Below are positions 33,595 to 43,139 of a stretch of 64,000 nt of DNA, one piece after another. Position 1 is the first letter of the stretch. Each line of letters begins with the position of its first letter. Below the pieces are notes generated by a model. The model was not told the origin of the DNA. It searched no databases and saw only the letters and a list, made by a program, of their open reading frames with translations. Source of the DNA: Mermis nigrescens (taxonomy: Eukaryota; Nematoda; Enoplea; Mermithida; Mermithidae). The stretch covers positions 36,966,042 through 37,030,041 of the forward strand of contig JAVLUZ010000154.1 of assembly GCA_036768485.1 (NCBI GenBank), read 5' to 3'. The position numbers and the translations under genes are program-made.

Positions 33595-34302
33595 ATGGAT
33601 TTTTCCGATAGTGACGATGACTTTAATCATGTATTATTAGTTCACGATCATCCGAAAAGGACTTTTAGACCACGTATAAATTTTGATAGATCGATAAGTG
33701 AAAATATGGAACGATTTAGATTGAGTGACGATGATATTGATACGTTACATGAAATTATTGGTCCGATTATTGCACACGAGACGTCTCGAAATTTTGCGCT
33801 CTCACCCGTTCATCAAATTCGCCTAAGTTTAAGATTTTTGGCAAGTTCTTCAATTTATAATGTGATTGGAGATGCACATGGTGTGCATAAATCCACAGTT
33901 TGTCGAACTTTGTCCCGATTTGTTGATGCTGCAAACGTACAGCTATTCAAGATAGTTGATTGGCCTCGGGAGGATTTAGCTTTGCGACAAATTCCGAAAC
34001 TTTTTCACGAAAAAGGTGGAATGCCAAGTGTATTCGGCGCCATTGATGGAACGCATATCAACATTATGAAACCACTAAACCACGAGAAACAGTTTGTTAA
34101 CCGGCATGGGGATCATTCCATAAACTGCATGCTGACTTGTGGCCCTGATCTAAAATTCTACTACGTGTCTTCCAAGTGGCCTGGATCTGTAAATGATGCC
34201 CGCGTCTTTCGCAACAGTTCACTGCAAACTCGTCTAGAAACTGGTACCTACTTATTTTTAAAAGTTGATTCAGTAGGTTATAAGATTTTCTACGTGCCAT
34301 AA
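33595..34302 (+). CDS. Truncated HARBI1-like (DDE_Tnp_4) transposase
   Basis: 235 residues; HARBI1-type transposases are usually about 340-400. An acidic N-terminus (DFSDSDDDF) is followed by a helix-turn-helix region (about 80-110: LRFLASSSIYNVIGDAHGV, then KSTVCRTLSRF) and the nuclease core. The first catalytic Asp is D151 in FGAIDGTHINI, the second D201 in PGSVNDARVF. The frame stops just after VDSVGYKIFYVP, the position of the family GDSGYP motif, so the segment with the catalytic Glu is absent. No continuation was found in the other frames downstream. The protein should be catalytically dead but may still bind DNA. No introns are needed for this reading. Confidence 0.9.
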   Translation: MDFSDSDDDFNHVLLVHDHPKRTFRPRINFDRSISENMERFRLSDDDIDTLHEIIGPIIAHETSRNFALSPVHQIRLSLRFLASSSIYNVIGDAHGVHKSTVCRTLSRFVDAANVQLFKIVDWPREDLALRQIPKLFHEKGGMPSVFGAIDGTHINIMKPLNHEKQFVNRHGDHSINCMLTCGPDLKFYYVSSKWPGSVNDARVFRNSSLQTRLETGTYLFLKVDSVGYKIFYVP

Positions 34303-34695
34303 AGTAAGAAAATAGCAGAAAAATGCGTTTTGGGACCCTAGACGCATTTTGGAGTTTTGGGATCACCAGAATACACTACTACGAAAAACAGCGTTGTTCG
34401 TTTACTGTTGTCCTCCATCATTTGCGATCATAAAAAATTTTTCTTAAACATTTTACAAATTTCTTATGAAAAAATGTTCGCTTCCATACATACATATATG
34501 CACAGGACCTAAAAAAAGTAAATAATCGCCCTCACACATTAAAAACACCGTTTTTAGACGTTTCTCGATGTCGCGCATCTTTTACAACAACTTAAAAAAA
34601 TCCATATTATCGGCTTTTTTGACGAAAAAGGTCCTCAGAACATAGATTTTGATGCATATTTAGATGAATCGTGTCTCTTATGTATAAGACCAATC

Positions 34696-34863
34696 CTATT
34701 CCTTTGGAAGCGGATTGAAACCATGTTGAGTGACGCAATTATCAATAATCATTTTCCACGCTTTGCATTTTTCTTCCTTCGTAATCGATGTTGAAAATAA
34801 TCCAAATAGAACTTTCTTGGAATCATTGCTCAAGTACAATAAGGCCAATTTTTCGTCTTCCGA
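34696..34863 (-). pseudogene. Decayed Myb/SANT-like (zeste-type) DNA-binding frame of the Harbinger element
   Basis: The minus strand, read from 34863, encodes about 55 residues including KVLFGLFSTSITKEEKCKAW, then KMIIDNCV. This fits the start of Myb/SANT-like domains (ILFG-F--xxT---K--AW--I---VN) that serve as the second protein of Harbinger elements. Stops occur at both ends (TAA at 34864-34866, TAG at 34696-34698), and no intact start-to-stop gene remains. It is convergent with the transposase. Confidence 0.6.
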
Positions 34864-36039
34864 TTACGGCATTTTAGTAACTCGAAAAAATCGGTAACTT
34901 TTTCACTACAAGGTGGCTGACAATGTTTTATGCAACGCCAACTTGTACGACTAGTAGTTCACTTGTAGGACACGTAATTTTTGGCACACGTATTCGATAG
35001 TGTACACTTGTAGAACTTGTAAAACTTGTAAGGCTACACTTGTAGGACTTGTAAATTGGCTGTCTGGACTTGTAACTTGTAGCTTGTAGCTTGTAAATTT
35101 TTATGCAACGCATACTTGTAGGACTGGTAGCTATTTCCACTAGTAGCTTATAACTTGTAGCTTGTAGCTTGTAATTTTTATGCGACGGACCCCTGGAGGG
35201 TGCACGATTTTTTCAAAGGTCAAAAAATGGCCCTAAAAATGGTGGTACGGCGAAAAACACCATTTTTCAACGTTTCACATCGAGCACTATTCATTGGCAT
35301 CAAAAAAATTGCGGAAAAACAAAAAAAATTTCAAAAATCAAAATTCTGAGGAGTATTTTGATTTCTAGTGGGTGTTTTGGTTTCTCGGGGGGTGTGGGTG
35401 AATACCCCCAACCCCCACACCGCCCAGGTATGGTCAGTAGCCATTCTAGGAGGTCAATGGCCCCAAGAATACGTAGCTACCGCCAAAACTTTGTCATTGC
35501 ATCGGAAGAAAAATGGTCAAAAGTGTAAATAAACCCACTATCTGCAAATTTTTCGCGTTCCCTTTAGACACTATGCCATTTTGAGGTGCATCAGCCATAT
35601 AAGACTTTTTAGAATAGACCAGTACACTTGGATATCGCCAGTATCGAATGAGTATGAATGATTTTCATGATTGTCTATTTTCGACATATTAGGAAAGTGT
35701 AGCGTCCATTCTCATGCAATCACAACATTTCTCATTTTGTATTCATTTTTAAATTTTTTCCTGTCACTCGGTCTTGCAGTTTACAGTGCCTCCAGCGAAT
35801 AACCCTCACATACATGTAAGTACTTATATGTTATCTAGCACAAACGCTGCACGTTCATATGTACATACATGCATATGGCCAGATATCAGCGCATGCATAG
35901 CACAGAACGTAATCTATGTACTTCCATTTCTATTAGCAAATCTTAAGTACATACTTGTACCTATCTATGTACGTGTACATACATATCTATACCGAAATGA
36001 TTTAGTACTGTGTATGCACATGGTGTGTATGTAATGTAC

Positions 36040-36164
36040 GGAATGGGACGTTTGGGCGCACAGCCGGTTCAGCGCGGCCGTTTTGGCGCAGCCGTTTGGG
36101 CGCAAAGACATTTTGGCGCAGGAACACTTTGGCGCGGCCGTTTTGGCGCAAGAGGACCAGACGC
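36040..36164. repeat. Centre of the palindrome: GCCGTTTTGGCGC cluster
   Basis: The 125-bp spacer starts GGAATGGGACGTTTGGGCGCA and contains about six variants of GGCCGTTTTGGCGC. The same opening and motif form the left end of the element at 6386. It separates the tips of the two palindrome arms. Confidence 0.7.
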
Positions 36165-37298
36165 GTACATTACATACACACCACATGCATACACAGTACA
36201 AAATCATTTCGGCATAGGTATGTATGTATGTACATACATAGATAGGTACAAGTACATATGTATGTACTTAACTTTGCTAATAGAAATGCAAGTAGGCTAC
36301 GTTCTGTGCTATGTATGCGCTGATATCTGACCATATGCATGTACATGTACATTGTGCAGCGTTTGTGTCAGATAACATATACCTATATGTACTCATATGA
36401 TATGTGAGGCTTAATCGCTGGAGGTACAAGCTGCAAGACCGGATAACAAAGAAAATTTAAAAAAATAAATACATAATGAGAAATGTCATGATTGCGTGGG
36501 AATGGACGCTACACTTTCCTAATGTGACGAAAATAGAGCAATGATTGAAATCATTCATAAACATTCGAAGCTGGCGATTTCCGACTGTACTGGTCTGTTC
36601 TAAAGTCTTCAATGGCTCACGCAGCTCAAAATGGCATAGTGCCTAAAAGGGAACGCGAAAAGTTTGCAGATAATGGGTTTATTTACACTTTTGTCCGTTT
36701 TTCTTCCGATTAAATGACCCTTTGACCTAGAATAGCTACTGACTGACCCCCGCAAAATGGCTGCAACCCCCTAGAATTGTTGATTCGCAAAAACTATAAG
36801 AAGAGTGCATTTTTAGGCGTTTTCAGCTCGTTTTTAGCTTAATGCCCTCAAATATTGGTGAATAAAGACTAATGAAAAATTAGGCGAATATCGGATGAGA
36901 TTTTATTAGTATTAGTGCCACCAATATGTTTATGAAACAGACAGTAATAAATCGTCTACTAATGTGGTAATAATATTGGTGATTTTTGTAATATTTATAA
37001 GTAATTTGGTAATATTTTATGTAACGGCCGACTAATATTTTAAAAACCGCTTTTTTCATTACTAATATTATTACTAAATTTATTACTAATATTATTATTT
37101 TTTGTGAAACAGGAATTCCTAATAAATATTACTAATGTCAACTATTATTGTTTATGAAATCGAGTCAGGCAGGTCCGAAAGCCGTCGCCTTAGGCTGATC
37201 GGTTAATTATGCATGCTTTTGAATCACTCAGTGTTTGAAAAAATGAAAGAATTTTGAAGAGAGCAATTATGTAGAATTCTCCAATCTTGGGTGCATTG

Positions 37299-37563
37299 CA
37301 TACGTGGGCAGCAAGAAAATTCTAGGGGGGGTGCAAGATTTTTTTTGAAGGTCAAAAAATGGCCTTAAAAATGGTGGTATGGCGATAAAAACACCATTTT
37401 TCGACGTTTCTCATCAAGCACTATCCATTGGCATCAAAAAATTGCGAAAAAAAACGAAAAAAATTTTCAAAAATTGAATTCTGGGGGGGGGTATTTTGAT
37501 TTCTGGGGGGGTATTTTGGTTTCTGGGGGGTGCATACCCCCCAAACCCCCACGCCCAGGTGTG
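37299..37563 (+). mobile_element. hAT MITE, CATAGGTGGGC family, near-consensus copy
   Basis: A perfect 8-bp duplication GTGCATTG (37291-37298 and 37564-37571). The left end is CATACGTGGGCAGCAAG and the right end CCCACGCCCAGGTGTG. 265 bp, the best preserved member in the window. Confidence 0.95.
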
Positions 37564-37724
37564 GTGCATTGCCATCGAAAATACGTGATGCGCAAGTTTG
37601 CCCGGATACATTAACTGACAGATTAATAATTCACTAGGACTTACTGTATAAATACCGAAGTTGCGTTTAGCAAAAATGCAATGCGTGCAGGGTTGCTAAG
37701 TTGGGGGCAGGGTTGCCTTGCCAA

Positions 37725-37870
37725 TCATGGGGTTTTTACTCAAATTTTGAGGTTTTCTTACATTTGATGTTTTTTAAGGTTTTTACTTTTTGAGGTTTTT
37801 GTTGAGGTCATTTTGTAATTTTTGAGTTTTTTGGGGTTTTGGTGAAAGTTTGAGGTTTTCTAAAATAAGC
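37725..37870. repeat. GAGGTTTTT iterated low-complexity tract
   Basis: Variants of TTTGAGGTTTTT and GGGGTTTTT repeat about ten times. The tract precedes a GC-rich hAT-like tip (CAGTGCCGGGGCCGCC at 37892). Confidence 0.6.
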
Positions 37871-37959
37871 AAGCTAGGTATTGATTAGAGCAGTGCCGGG
37901 GCCGCCTTTTTTGCCAGGGCCGGGGCCTGGCCGGGGCCTAGAAAAGCGTGCTTTACCGT

Positions 37960-38600
37960 GCTCATAGTACGACCCTACCCTATCCCAGTATTCCTAAGTT
38001 TAGTTGACTCCTATCTTTTGTACACGTACACAAAACATAAGCGGCAGTAAACGCTCATTCCCATTTATTTACTTAAGTAGTATAACCTGCGCAGTTTTCA
38101 TTCAAGGTTTTCGTATACGCTGATTCCATTTTTTGCACTCACGAACTGCAAAATTCAACACAAAAGTAGCTACAGTAAGATTTTTGAAATGGTAAGATTT
38201 CTCATAATTATTTAAGTGAATGTAATCCGAATGACTTCCATACGTAGGTTTTCATACACGTGTTGATTTCATTTTTTACACTCCCGAGCTACAAAAATCA
38301 GTATTAAAACGGCTACAATGAGATTTTAAAATAGAAACATCTTTCATATCAATTACTTGCTGATTTTGATTTGTGCTTTGACGACTGCACTCCGGAACTG
38401 CAAAATTCAACACAAAAGTAGCTACAGTAAGATTTCTAAAATAAAAAGATTTCTCACATTTGCTGATTTGCTGATTTTTTTGTTGTAGGTGTTTTGATGT
38501 CGCATACTTCAAGGTCTATTCTTTGCAGCTGTGGATATAAGCTCAATTTATCACCATCGATTTTTCCCGCTTGGCGTTAGTATGGATCGCAAGCAAATGT
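37960..38600 (+). repeat. Repeat D, left copy, with three internal units
   Basis: It has an inverted counterpart at 43140-43986 plus 51747-51800. It contains three units of about 110-130 bp with the core CGAACTGCAAAATTCAACAC, then AAAGTAGCTACAGTAAGATTT (near 38145, 38285 and 38395). Its site matching the hAT insertion in the right copy is unoccupied here (ACAAAAGATAGGAGTCAAC in reverse). Confidence 0.75.
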
Positions 38601-38740
38601 TTGTTTTAGCCATGTTTCTGGTAGAAGAGCTAAATATGGTTCTCGATATTCTGCTTATATATGCGTATGTTATTGTTCTATCTTGCTTAGTAAAAGACAT
38701 GAAACGAACGGTTCCCAAGAGAAGAGCAAAAAGGAAATAA
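38582..38740 (+). CDS. Short frame in repeat D, unknown
   Basis: 52 residues from MDRKQMFVLAMFLVEELN to a basic tail PKRRAKRK, with a hydrophobic middle (LLIYAYVIVLSCLV). A degenerate version of the DNA exists in the right copy of D (around 43150-43290), where the frame is broken. It may be a transposon-encoded N-terminal exon or chance. No family was recognised. Confidence 0.22.
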   Translation: MDRKQMFVLAMFLVEELNMVLDILLIYAYVIVLSCLVKDMKRTVPKRRAKRK

Positions 38741-38775
38741 AATGACATGAAAAATATGAAAACGTTGCATAAAAA

Positions 38776-38988
38776 TCATATTGGATAAATTTCACGAATG
38801 AGCTGAATTAGATTTGAAAGGGATTTCGTGGATATAGGCCACGAAGCCAAAATTTGCCCAGGCGACCATCCAATAAGTCCTGCCCGACTTGTGCCGCGAC
38901 ACTGACGCATAACTTTGGTTTTTAATGCTCCCCAGGTTGCTTCAATTCCTTGAGTGTGCACTCCAGTTTGCGGATCTACAAAGCAGAA
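38776..38988 (-). pseudogene. Merlin / IS1595-type (ISXO2-like) transposase C-terminal fragment
   Basis: The minus strand encodes FVDPQTGVHTQGIEATWGAL, then KTKVMRQCRGTSR, matching the FV-P-TG-HTQ-IE--W--LK signature that carries the last catalytic residue of the IS1595/Merlin DDE domain. After that, similarity moves to another frame (LLDGRLGKFWLRG, then NPF) and returns for the final LIREIYPI before the TGA. This implies two compensating frameshifts. Everything upstream is missing. It is a dead transposase scrap, not a host gene. Confidence 0.75.
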
Positions 38989-39009
38989 ATCTTAGTGTGG
39001 CTACTTTTG

Positions 39010-39180
39010 GTGCTGCTCACTCCAGAATTTTGGTGCTGTCCACCTATGGTCTGGACCCCTCCAGAATCCGGCGGACCCACCAAAAATTGATAGACACCCA
39101 GAATTGAAATTGTTGCCATTTTGGCGTTTGTGCCCCATCGGACCTCCCCCAGAATTTGGTTCGCACACACCCTCATTCTA
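39010..39180. repeat. Diverged C-rich MITE remnant
   Basis: CTCCAGAATTTTGGTGCTGTCCACCTATGG is a family end. The following sequence (CCCCTCCAGAATCCGGCGGACC onward) resembles the flank at 7285-7370. Confidence 0.5.
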
Positions 39181-40569
39181 ATACAAGCGGGCATGATATG
39201 GGGTTCATTACTTTGCAAACTAGGTGCAAACCGACAACTCAGCTTAACAATGATTACACATGGAAAACATCTATAATATTAATTTCGAGTTGTGTGTAAG
39301 TGTGTGTGTGTGTGTGAGGCAAAAAAGTTTTTACTGGATAATTTTGTGATACTTATTTTTTCACTCAATGGGTATTCTCGGGCGCTAATTACGATTTTTT
39401 TGATTAAAATGGCTCGATCGGACTCCTGAAACCCGGAAACTACGGATTTATGTAAAAGGTTTTGGTACCTCTAGCCGCTTATGCAATTGCGGCAGGAGTA
39501 AAATTTTAAAGCCACCCTAGATCAACTTTTTATGCGCTATCGACTGGTGTGAACCACTTTACACTACAGTGTAAACTGATGTAAGGTCGTAAGAAAAACG
39601 TGATTTACAAGTGTATTTTATCAAATATCTCAAATCGCAGCGGATAAATTTTTTTAAAGTTTTCACCAATTCTTGGATATCTTATGACGTGACCTTACTG
39701 TAGAATTTGAAGAAAATTCACGGATTGGTTTCTGAGATATGGGAGCCCAAAAGGTACCCTATGCATAGCGTAAAATTTAGGTTTTTGTCTTTTTGCAGAA
39801 GCACAGATTGACTGTTGCTTCCAAAATTTGGCCCCTGGGGTTTCTGGGACCGCTGATTCCATATTCACTACTTTGGCATCATAAAACATGTATGAGACGG
39901 GCTGAAAGGAAATCACGTACGGGTACTTATAAATATGATTAATCACTGAAAAAGAGCTTGCACCAAGTCAAAATTTTTGACCTTGTGAACCAGCGCGCGT
40001 GAAATTTAATGCAAAGCTATCGAAAGCAGCAAACATGCGGCTTTCGAAAGAAAGCAGCAAACTGCGGCTTTCGAAAATACAAATCCGAATGTTTTTGCTT
40101 CTAGCGGCTAATTTAATATGCAACTTTTTGCATTTGTTTGCAATGAGGGCAAAGTTGAACATTGCACGCAGTTTTGCCATTGAGTTGCCTCATAAACGGA
40201 AGAACGAGGCAAAAGAAGACAGAGCAAAATGGAATGAGTCGTTGCTTAATGGAAAGCACTCACAAAATGCACATAAAATAATAATTGAATTATATATGTA
40301 GGTAGGTACTATAAATCTTGATCCTTCTATGCACAATTTGCAAATGACCATAAACAATATGTACTGTAATTTTTATTCAATCGAGCAATAAATGTGAATT
40401 GTGAAAGTTTGTTTCTCTGTATGTCTGTTTGTTCGGGGTTGGCTCCGGCTCCATAATAGTTGGTGGGCTGACGTTTTGACCCGAGGTCGGCCTACCGGGG
40501 AAGGATCCGTAGCGACATTAAAATTTGATGAACACCACCCAGTCACCCTATACAGGGGTGGAGCGGGAG

Positions 40570-41000
40570 GCAGCCCTATGCTTAAGCATAGCATTTTTTG
40601 GGACATGGCCGATTTTTCGCAAAATTTTAAAAAAGGAGCAAAACTCGGTTTACACTATTTTCGGGTTATGATTTTTTTCTGAATTTCGGGCGGGTCCGGA
40701 CCATACGTGGGCAGCAAGAAAATTCTGGGGGGTGCAATATCTTTTTTTGAAGGTCAAAAAATGGTCTAAAAATGGTGGTATGGCGATAAAAACACCATTT
40801 TTCGACGTTTCTCATCAAGCACTATCCATTGGCATCAAAAATTGCGAAAAAAACTAAAAAAAAATTTTCAAAAATCGAATTCTGGGGGGGGTATTTTGAT
40901 TTCTGGGGGGGTATTTTGGTTTTCTGGGGGTGCATACTCCCGAACCCCCCACGCCCAGGTGTGGTCCGGACCCCCCCAGTCCCCCACAGCTACATGCCTG
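40570..41000. mobile_element. Second copy of the MITE-in-MITE composite
   Basis: Relative to 15737-16159 the whole composite is inverted. The short arm (GTCCGGACCCCCCCAGTCCCCCACAGC, then TACATGCCTG) is on the right, and the long arm (TTTTTTTCTGAATTTCGGGC) is on the left but more diverged, so its outer limit is approximate. Confidence 0.6.
40702..40963 (+). mobile_element. hAT MITE, CATAGGTGGGC family, inside the composite
   Basis: A perfect duplication GTCCGGAC (40694-40701 and 40964-40971), the same target octamer as the copy at 15764. The ends CATACGTGGGCAGC and GCCCAGGTGTG are intact. Confidence 0.92.
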
Positions 41001-41019
41001 GCTGTAAGATAGGACATGA

Positions 41020-41515
41020 AATAAGATACCGTGTGCTACAAGATAAGCAATGCTATACAATAGGATGTGATAGATACCTGTGCTACAGGATAGGCAATAC
41101 TATAAGATAAGACGTGATAAAAGACACCCGTGCTACAAGATAGGTAATGCTATAAGATAGGACGTGATACAAGATACCCCATGCTACAAGATAAGCAATG
41201 CTATAAGATAGGATGGGATATAAGATACCCTGTGCTACTGGATAGGCAATGCTATAAGATGTGACGTGATATAAGATACCCTGTGCTACAAGATAGGCAA
41301 TGCTATAAGATAGAACGTGATAAAAGATACCCCGTGCTACAAGATAGGCAGTGCTATAAGATGGGAAGTGATATAAGATACCCCGAGCTGCAAGATAGGC
41401 AATGCTATAAGATAGGATGGGATATAAGATATCCTGTGCTACGAGATAGGCAATGCTATAAGATAGGTGTGATATAGATACCCTGTCTGTGCCATAACAT
41501 GCAGTGATATAAGAT
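41020..41515. repeat. 51-bp minisatellite in Helitron 2, about ten units
   Basis: The unit approximates GATACCCTGTGCTACAAGAT plus AGGCAATGCTATAAGATAGG plus ACGTGATATAA. Because 51 is a multiple of three, a frame of about 17 residues repeats (QDRQCYKIG-DIRYPVL). This is a consequence of unit length rather than evidence for a protein. A shorter version lies at 31600-31830 in Helitron 1. Confidence 0.85.
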
Positions 41516-41589
41516 AGAAGATACCATCAGCTATAACATATGAGTGATATGAGATATCACGTGATATATGACACCCTTCGCTACAACCA

Positions 41590-42075
41590 ACAAAAAATTT
41601 TTAAAACATCAAAAATATGGTTTGACCAAAAAAATTTTCCAAAACATCCTAAAACATCAAAAATATGGTTTGACGAAAAACATTTTCCAAAACATCCCAA
41701 AACATCAAAAATATACGTTTTATTAAACAAATTTCCAGAACATCAAAAGTGCTTCAAAGCATGGATGTGTCGATAATGTAAAAGTGCTTTAACATATCCT
41801 GTGCTGCAAGATAGGTGTCCCAAAATATCAAAAATATGGTGTGCACCAAAAAAATTTTTTAAACACCCTAAAACATCAAAAATATGGTTTTGACAAAAAA
41901 AATTTTAAACCTTCAAAAACATCAAAAGTATGGTTTTGGACCAGAAACGCTTTTTAATCCAAAACGTTAAAAATATGGTTATGATCAAACAAAATTTTTA
42001 AACATCCCAAACCATCTAATGGTATAATTTCCAAGAACATCCCAAAACATCAAAAATATGATTTAGGATAAAGAA
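41590..42075. repeat. CATCAAAAATATGG tandem repeats in Helitron 2
   Basis: About eight diverged units of 50-60 bp containing AAAACATCAAAAATATGGTT and GACCAAAAAAATTTT. The reverse complement occurs at 31130-31580. Confidence 0.75.
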
Positions 42076-42518
42076 TTCTCAGAACCATTCTATAACGTCA
42101 AAAATATGGATTTAATCAAAGAAATGGTTGATAAAAGACAGTTCTAAAAAATTTAAAAAATACAATATGGTTTTTACCAACAATTTTTTTAAAAAATGTA
42201 CAAAAACATCAAAAGTCCCGAAAAATAAAAAAATACAAGAGACATCTCAATCCCATACAGTTATCAGGCCTAAGTTCAGCCCGGGCAAGCCGGGCAGCTC
42301 AGCTCAGCTATTATAATTCGAAAAAATAATAAAATCTATGTACGCATAAAATAATATGAAACAGAATATATAAGGCTTCGTTTCACAGACAAAATTATAA
42401 AAACCGCTCGCCGATCCATTTGCAGAGTCATTCAATTTTTTATACTAATTACTGGTCAAGATATTATTTGTTTACAAACACTTTAGCAGATGGGGCAGCG
42501 AAGCGCCCTATTTGCTAG

Positions 42519-43139
42519 TTGCTTTGAAGTTTCAGACAATACTCTTTCATTATAATACATAAAAACGATAATTATACATCAAACCAGTGCTATGTATAAT
42601 CAAAATCATTATGTCAGACATGTTTTTTAAAAATTTAGGCCCAAACTCGATTGAAACAGACTATAAAAAAATTTGAGAAAATTCGTGCGAATGAAATATA
42701 AACTGCAAATGTAAAGCTGATATTGATATTTCTTATGGAATGAAAAATTGGAAGCTTGAAGCTGAAATTTGATTCAATTAAGAGACTGCGACAATTTTCG
42801 GATTTTGATCAGCTGAATGTTAACATGTTGTAATGAAACTAAATAACAGGATACTTAAAAAAAACGTAATTCAGATTGAAAGAAGCACTAAGAAATCAAA
42901 AAAGGACTGTCGCTTTTCGGATATTTTTGCTGTCCACGGCCCACTAATACTCGTTACAAAAAAGCGGGGTGCTGATTGCATCATAAAGATAGGAAAGTGA
43001 AGAATGCATATCTTGAAAATTCGTCTAGTCATAGCAGAGTAATAATGCGACAGGACACTTCATTAGCATAAGTTGGAGACTACCTAAATGCTTTTGCTTC
43101 ATGTGTTTTACTAAAGCAACACTAGCTGTAAACAACAAA
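42519..43139. other. No gene or repeat recognised
   Basis: AT-rich sequence between Helitron 2 and repeat D. A fragment ATTGAAACAGACTATAAAAA at 42650-42670 resembles one TATAGTCTG MITE end. Confidence 0.4.

Larger units (their letters stand above)
33152..35192 (+). mobile_element. PIF/Harbinger element (2041 bp)
   Basis: The left end GGGCTCGTTGCATAAAA and the inverted right end GGGTCCGTCGCATAAAA are flanked by the 3-bp duplication CTG (33149-33151 and 35193-35195), the size expected of PIF/Harbinger. Removing it restores a normal MITE sequence. It carries a truncated transposase on the + strand and a decayed Myb/SANT-like frame on the minus strand, the usual two-gene layout of the superfamily. 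The tip sequence GTTGCATAAAA and the motif CTACAAGT are reiterated inside both ends. Confidence 0.9.
33126..35432 (+). mobile_element. CATAGGTGGGC hAT MITE interrupted by a Harbinger element
   Basis: The left end CATAGGTAGGCGGCTCCAAA and the right end CCGCCCAGGTATG are flanked by a perfect 8-bp duplication GTCAGTAG (33118-33125 and 35433-35440). Without the Harbinger insertion the MITE is about 263 bp, the normal family length. Confidence 0.9.
33023..36850. repeat. Large foldback: inverted arms around a GGCGC-rich centre
   Basis: The left arm is 33023-33125 plus 35433-36039, interrupted by a MITE that holds a Harbinger element. The right arm is 36165-36850. The arms are diverged reverse complements through their whole length, for example AAAATGCACTCTTCTTACAG and CTATAAGAAGAGTGCATTTT. 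The inner tips GTAATGTAC and GTACATTAC would abut as a perfect palindrome without the spacer. The arms contain many TACATACATA steps. No protein is encoded. Confidence 0.82.
39270..42518 (+). mobile_element. Non-autonomous Helitron, copy 2, with insertions
   Basis: It begins TCTATAATATTAATTTCG after an A (39269) and ends in the hairpin GCAGATGGGGCAGCGAAGCG...TTTGCTAG before a T (42519). It is the inverted counterpart of 30905-32713 and collinear with it. It is longer because of a MITE composite (about 40570-41000), an expanded 51-bp minisatellite and more CATCAAAAATATGG repeats. The terminal GCGAAGC hairpin and CTAG ending are Helitron hallmarks. No Rep/helicase is encoded. Confidence 0.85.

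Noticed and set aside
35774..36352. Tyrosine-rich and alanine/lysine-rich frames on both strands
   Set aside because: They lie in the TACATA-rich arms and GGCGC centre of a palindrome and mirror each other across it.
41283..41477. Repeated peptide QDRQCYKIG
   Set aside because: It comes from a 51-bp minisatellite whose unit length is a multiple of three. There is no start, stop or splice context for a gene.
30905..42518. A single giant foldback element with Helitron-like arms
   Set aside because: Each arm has its own A/T insertion boundary, and one has an independent unoccupied site. Two separate insertions explain it better.
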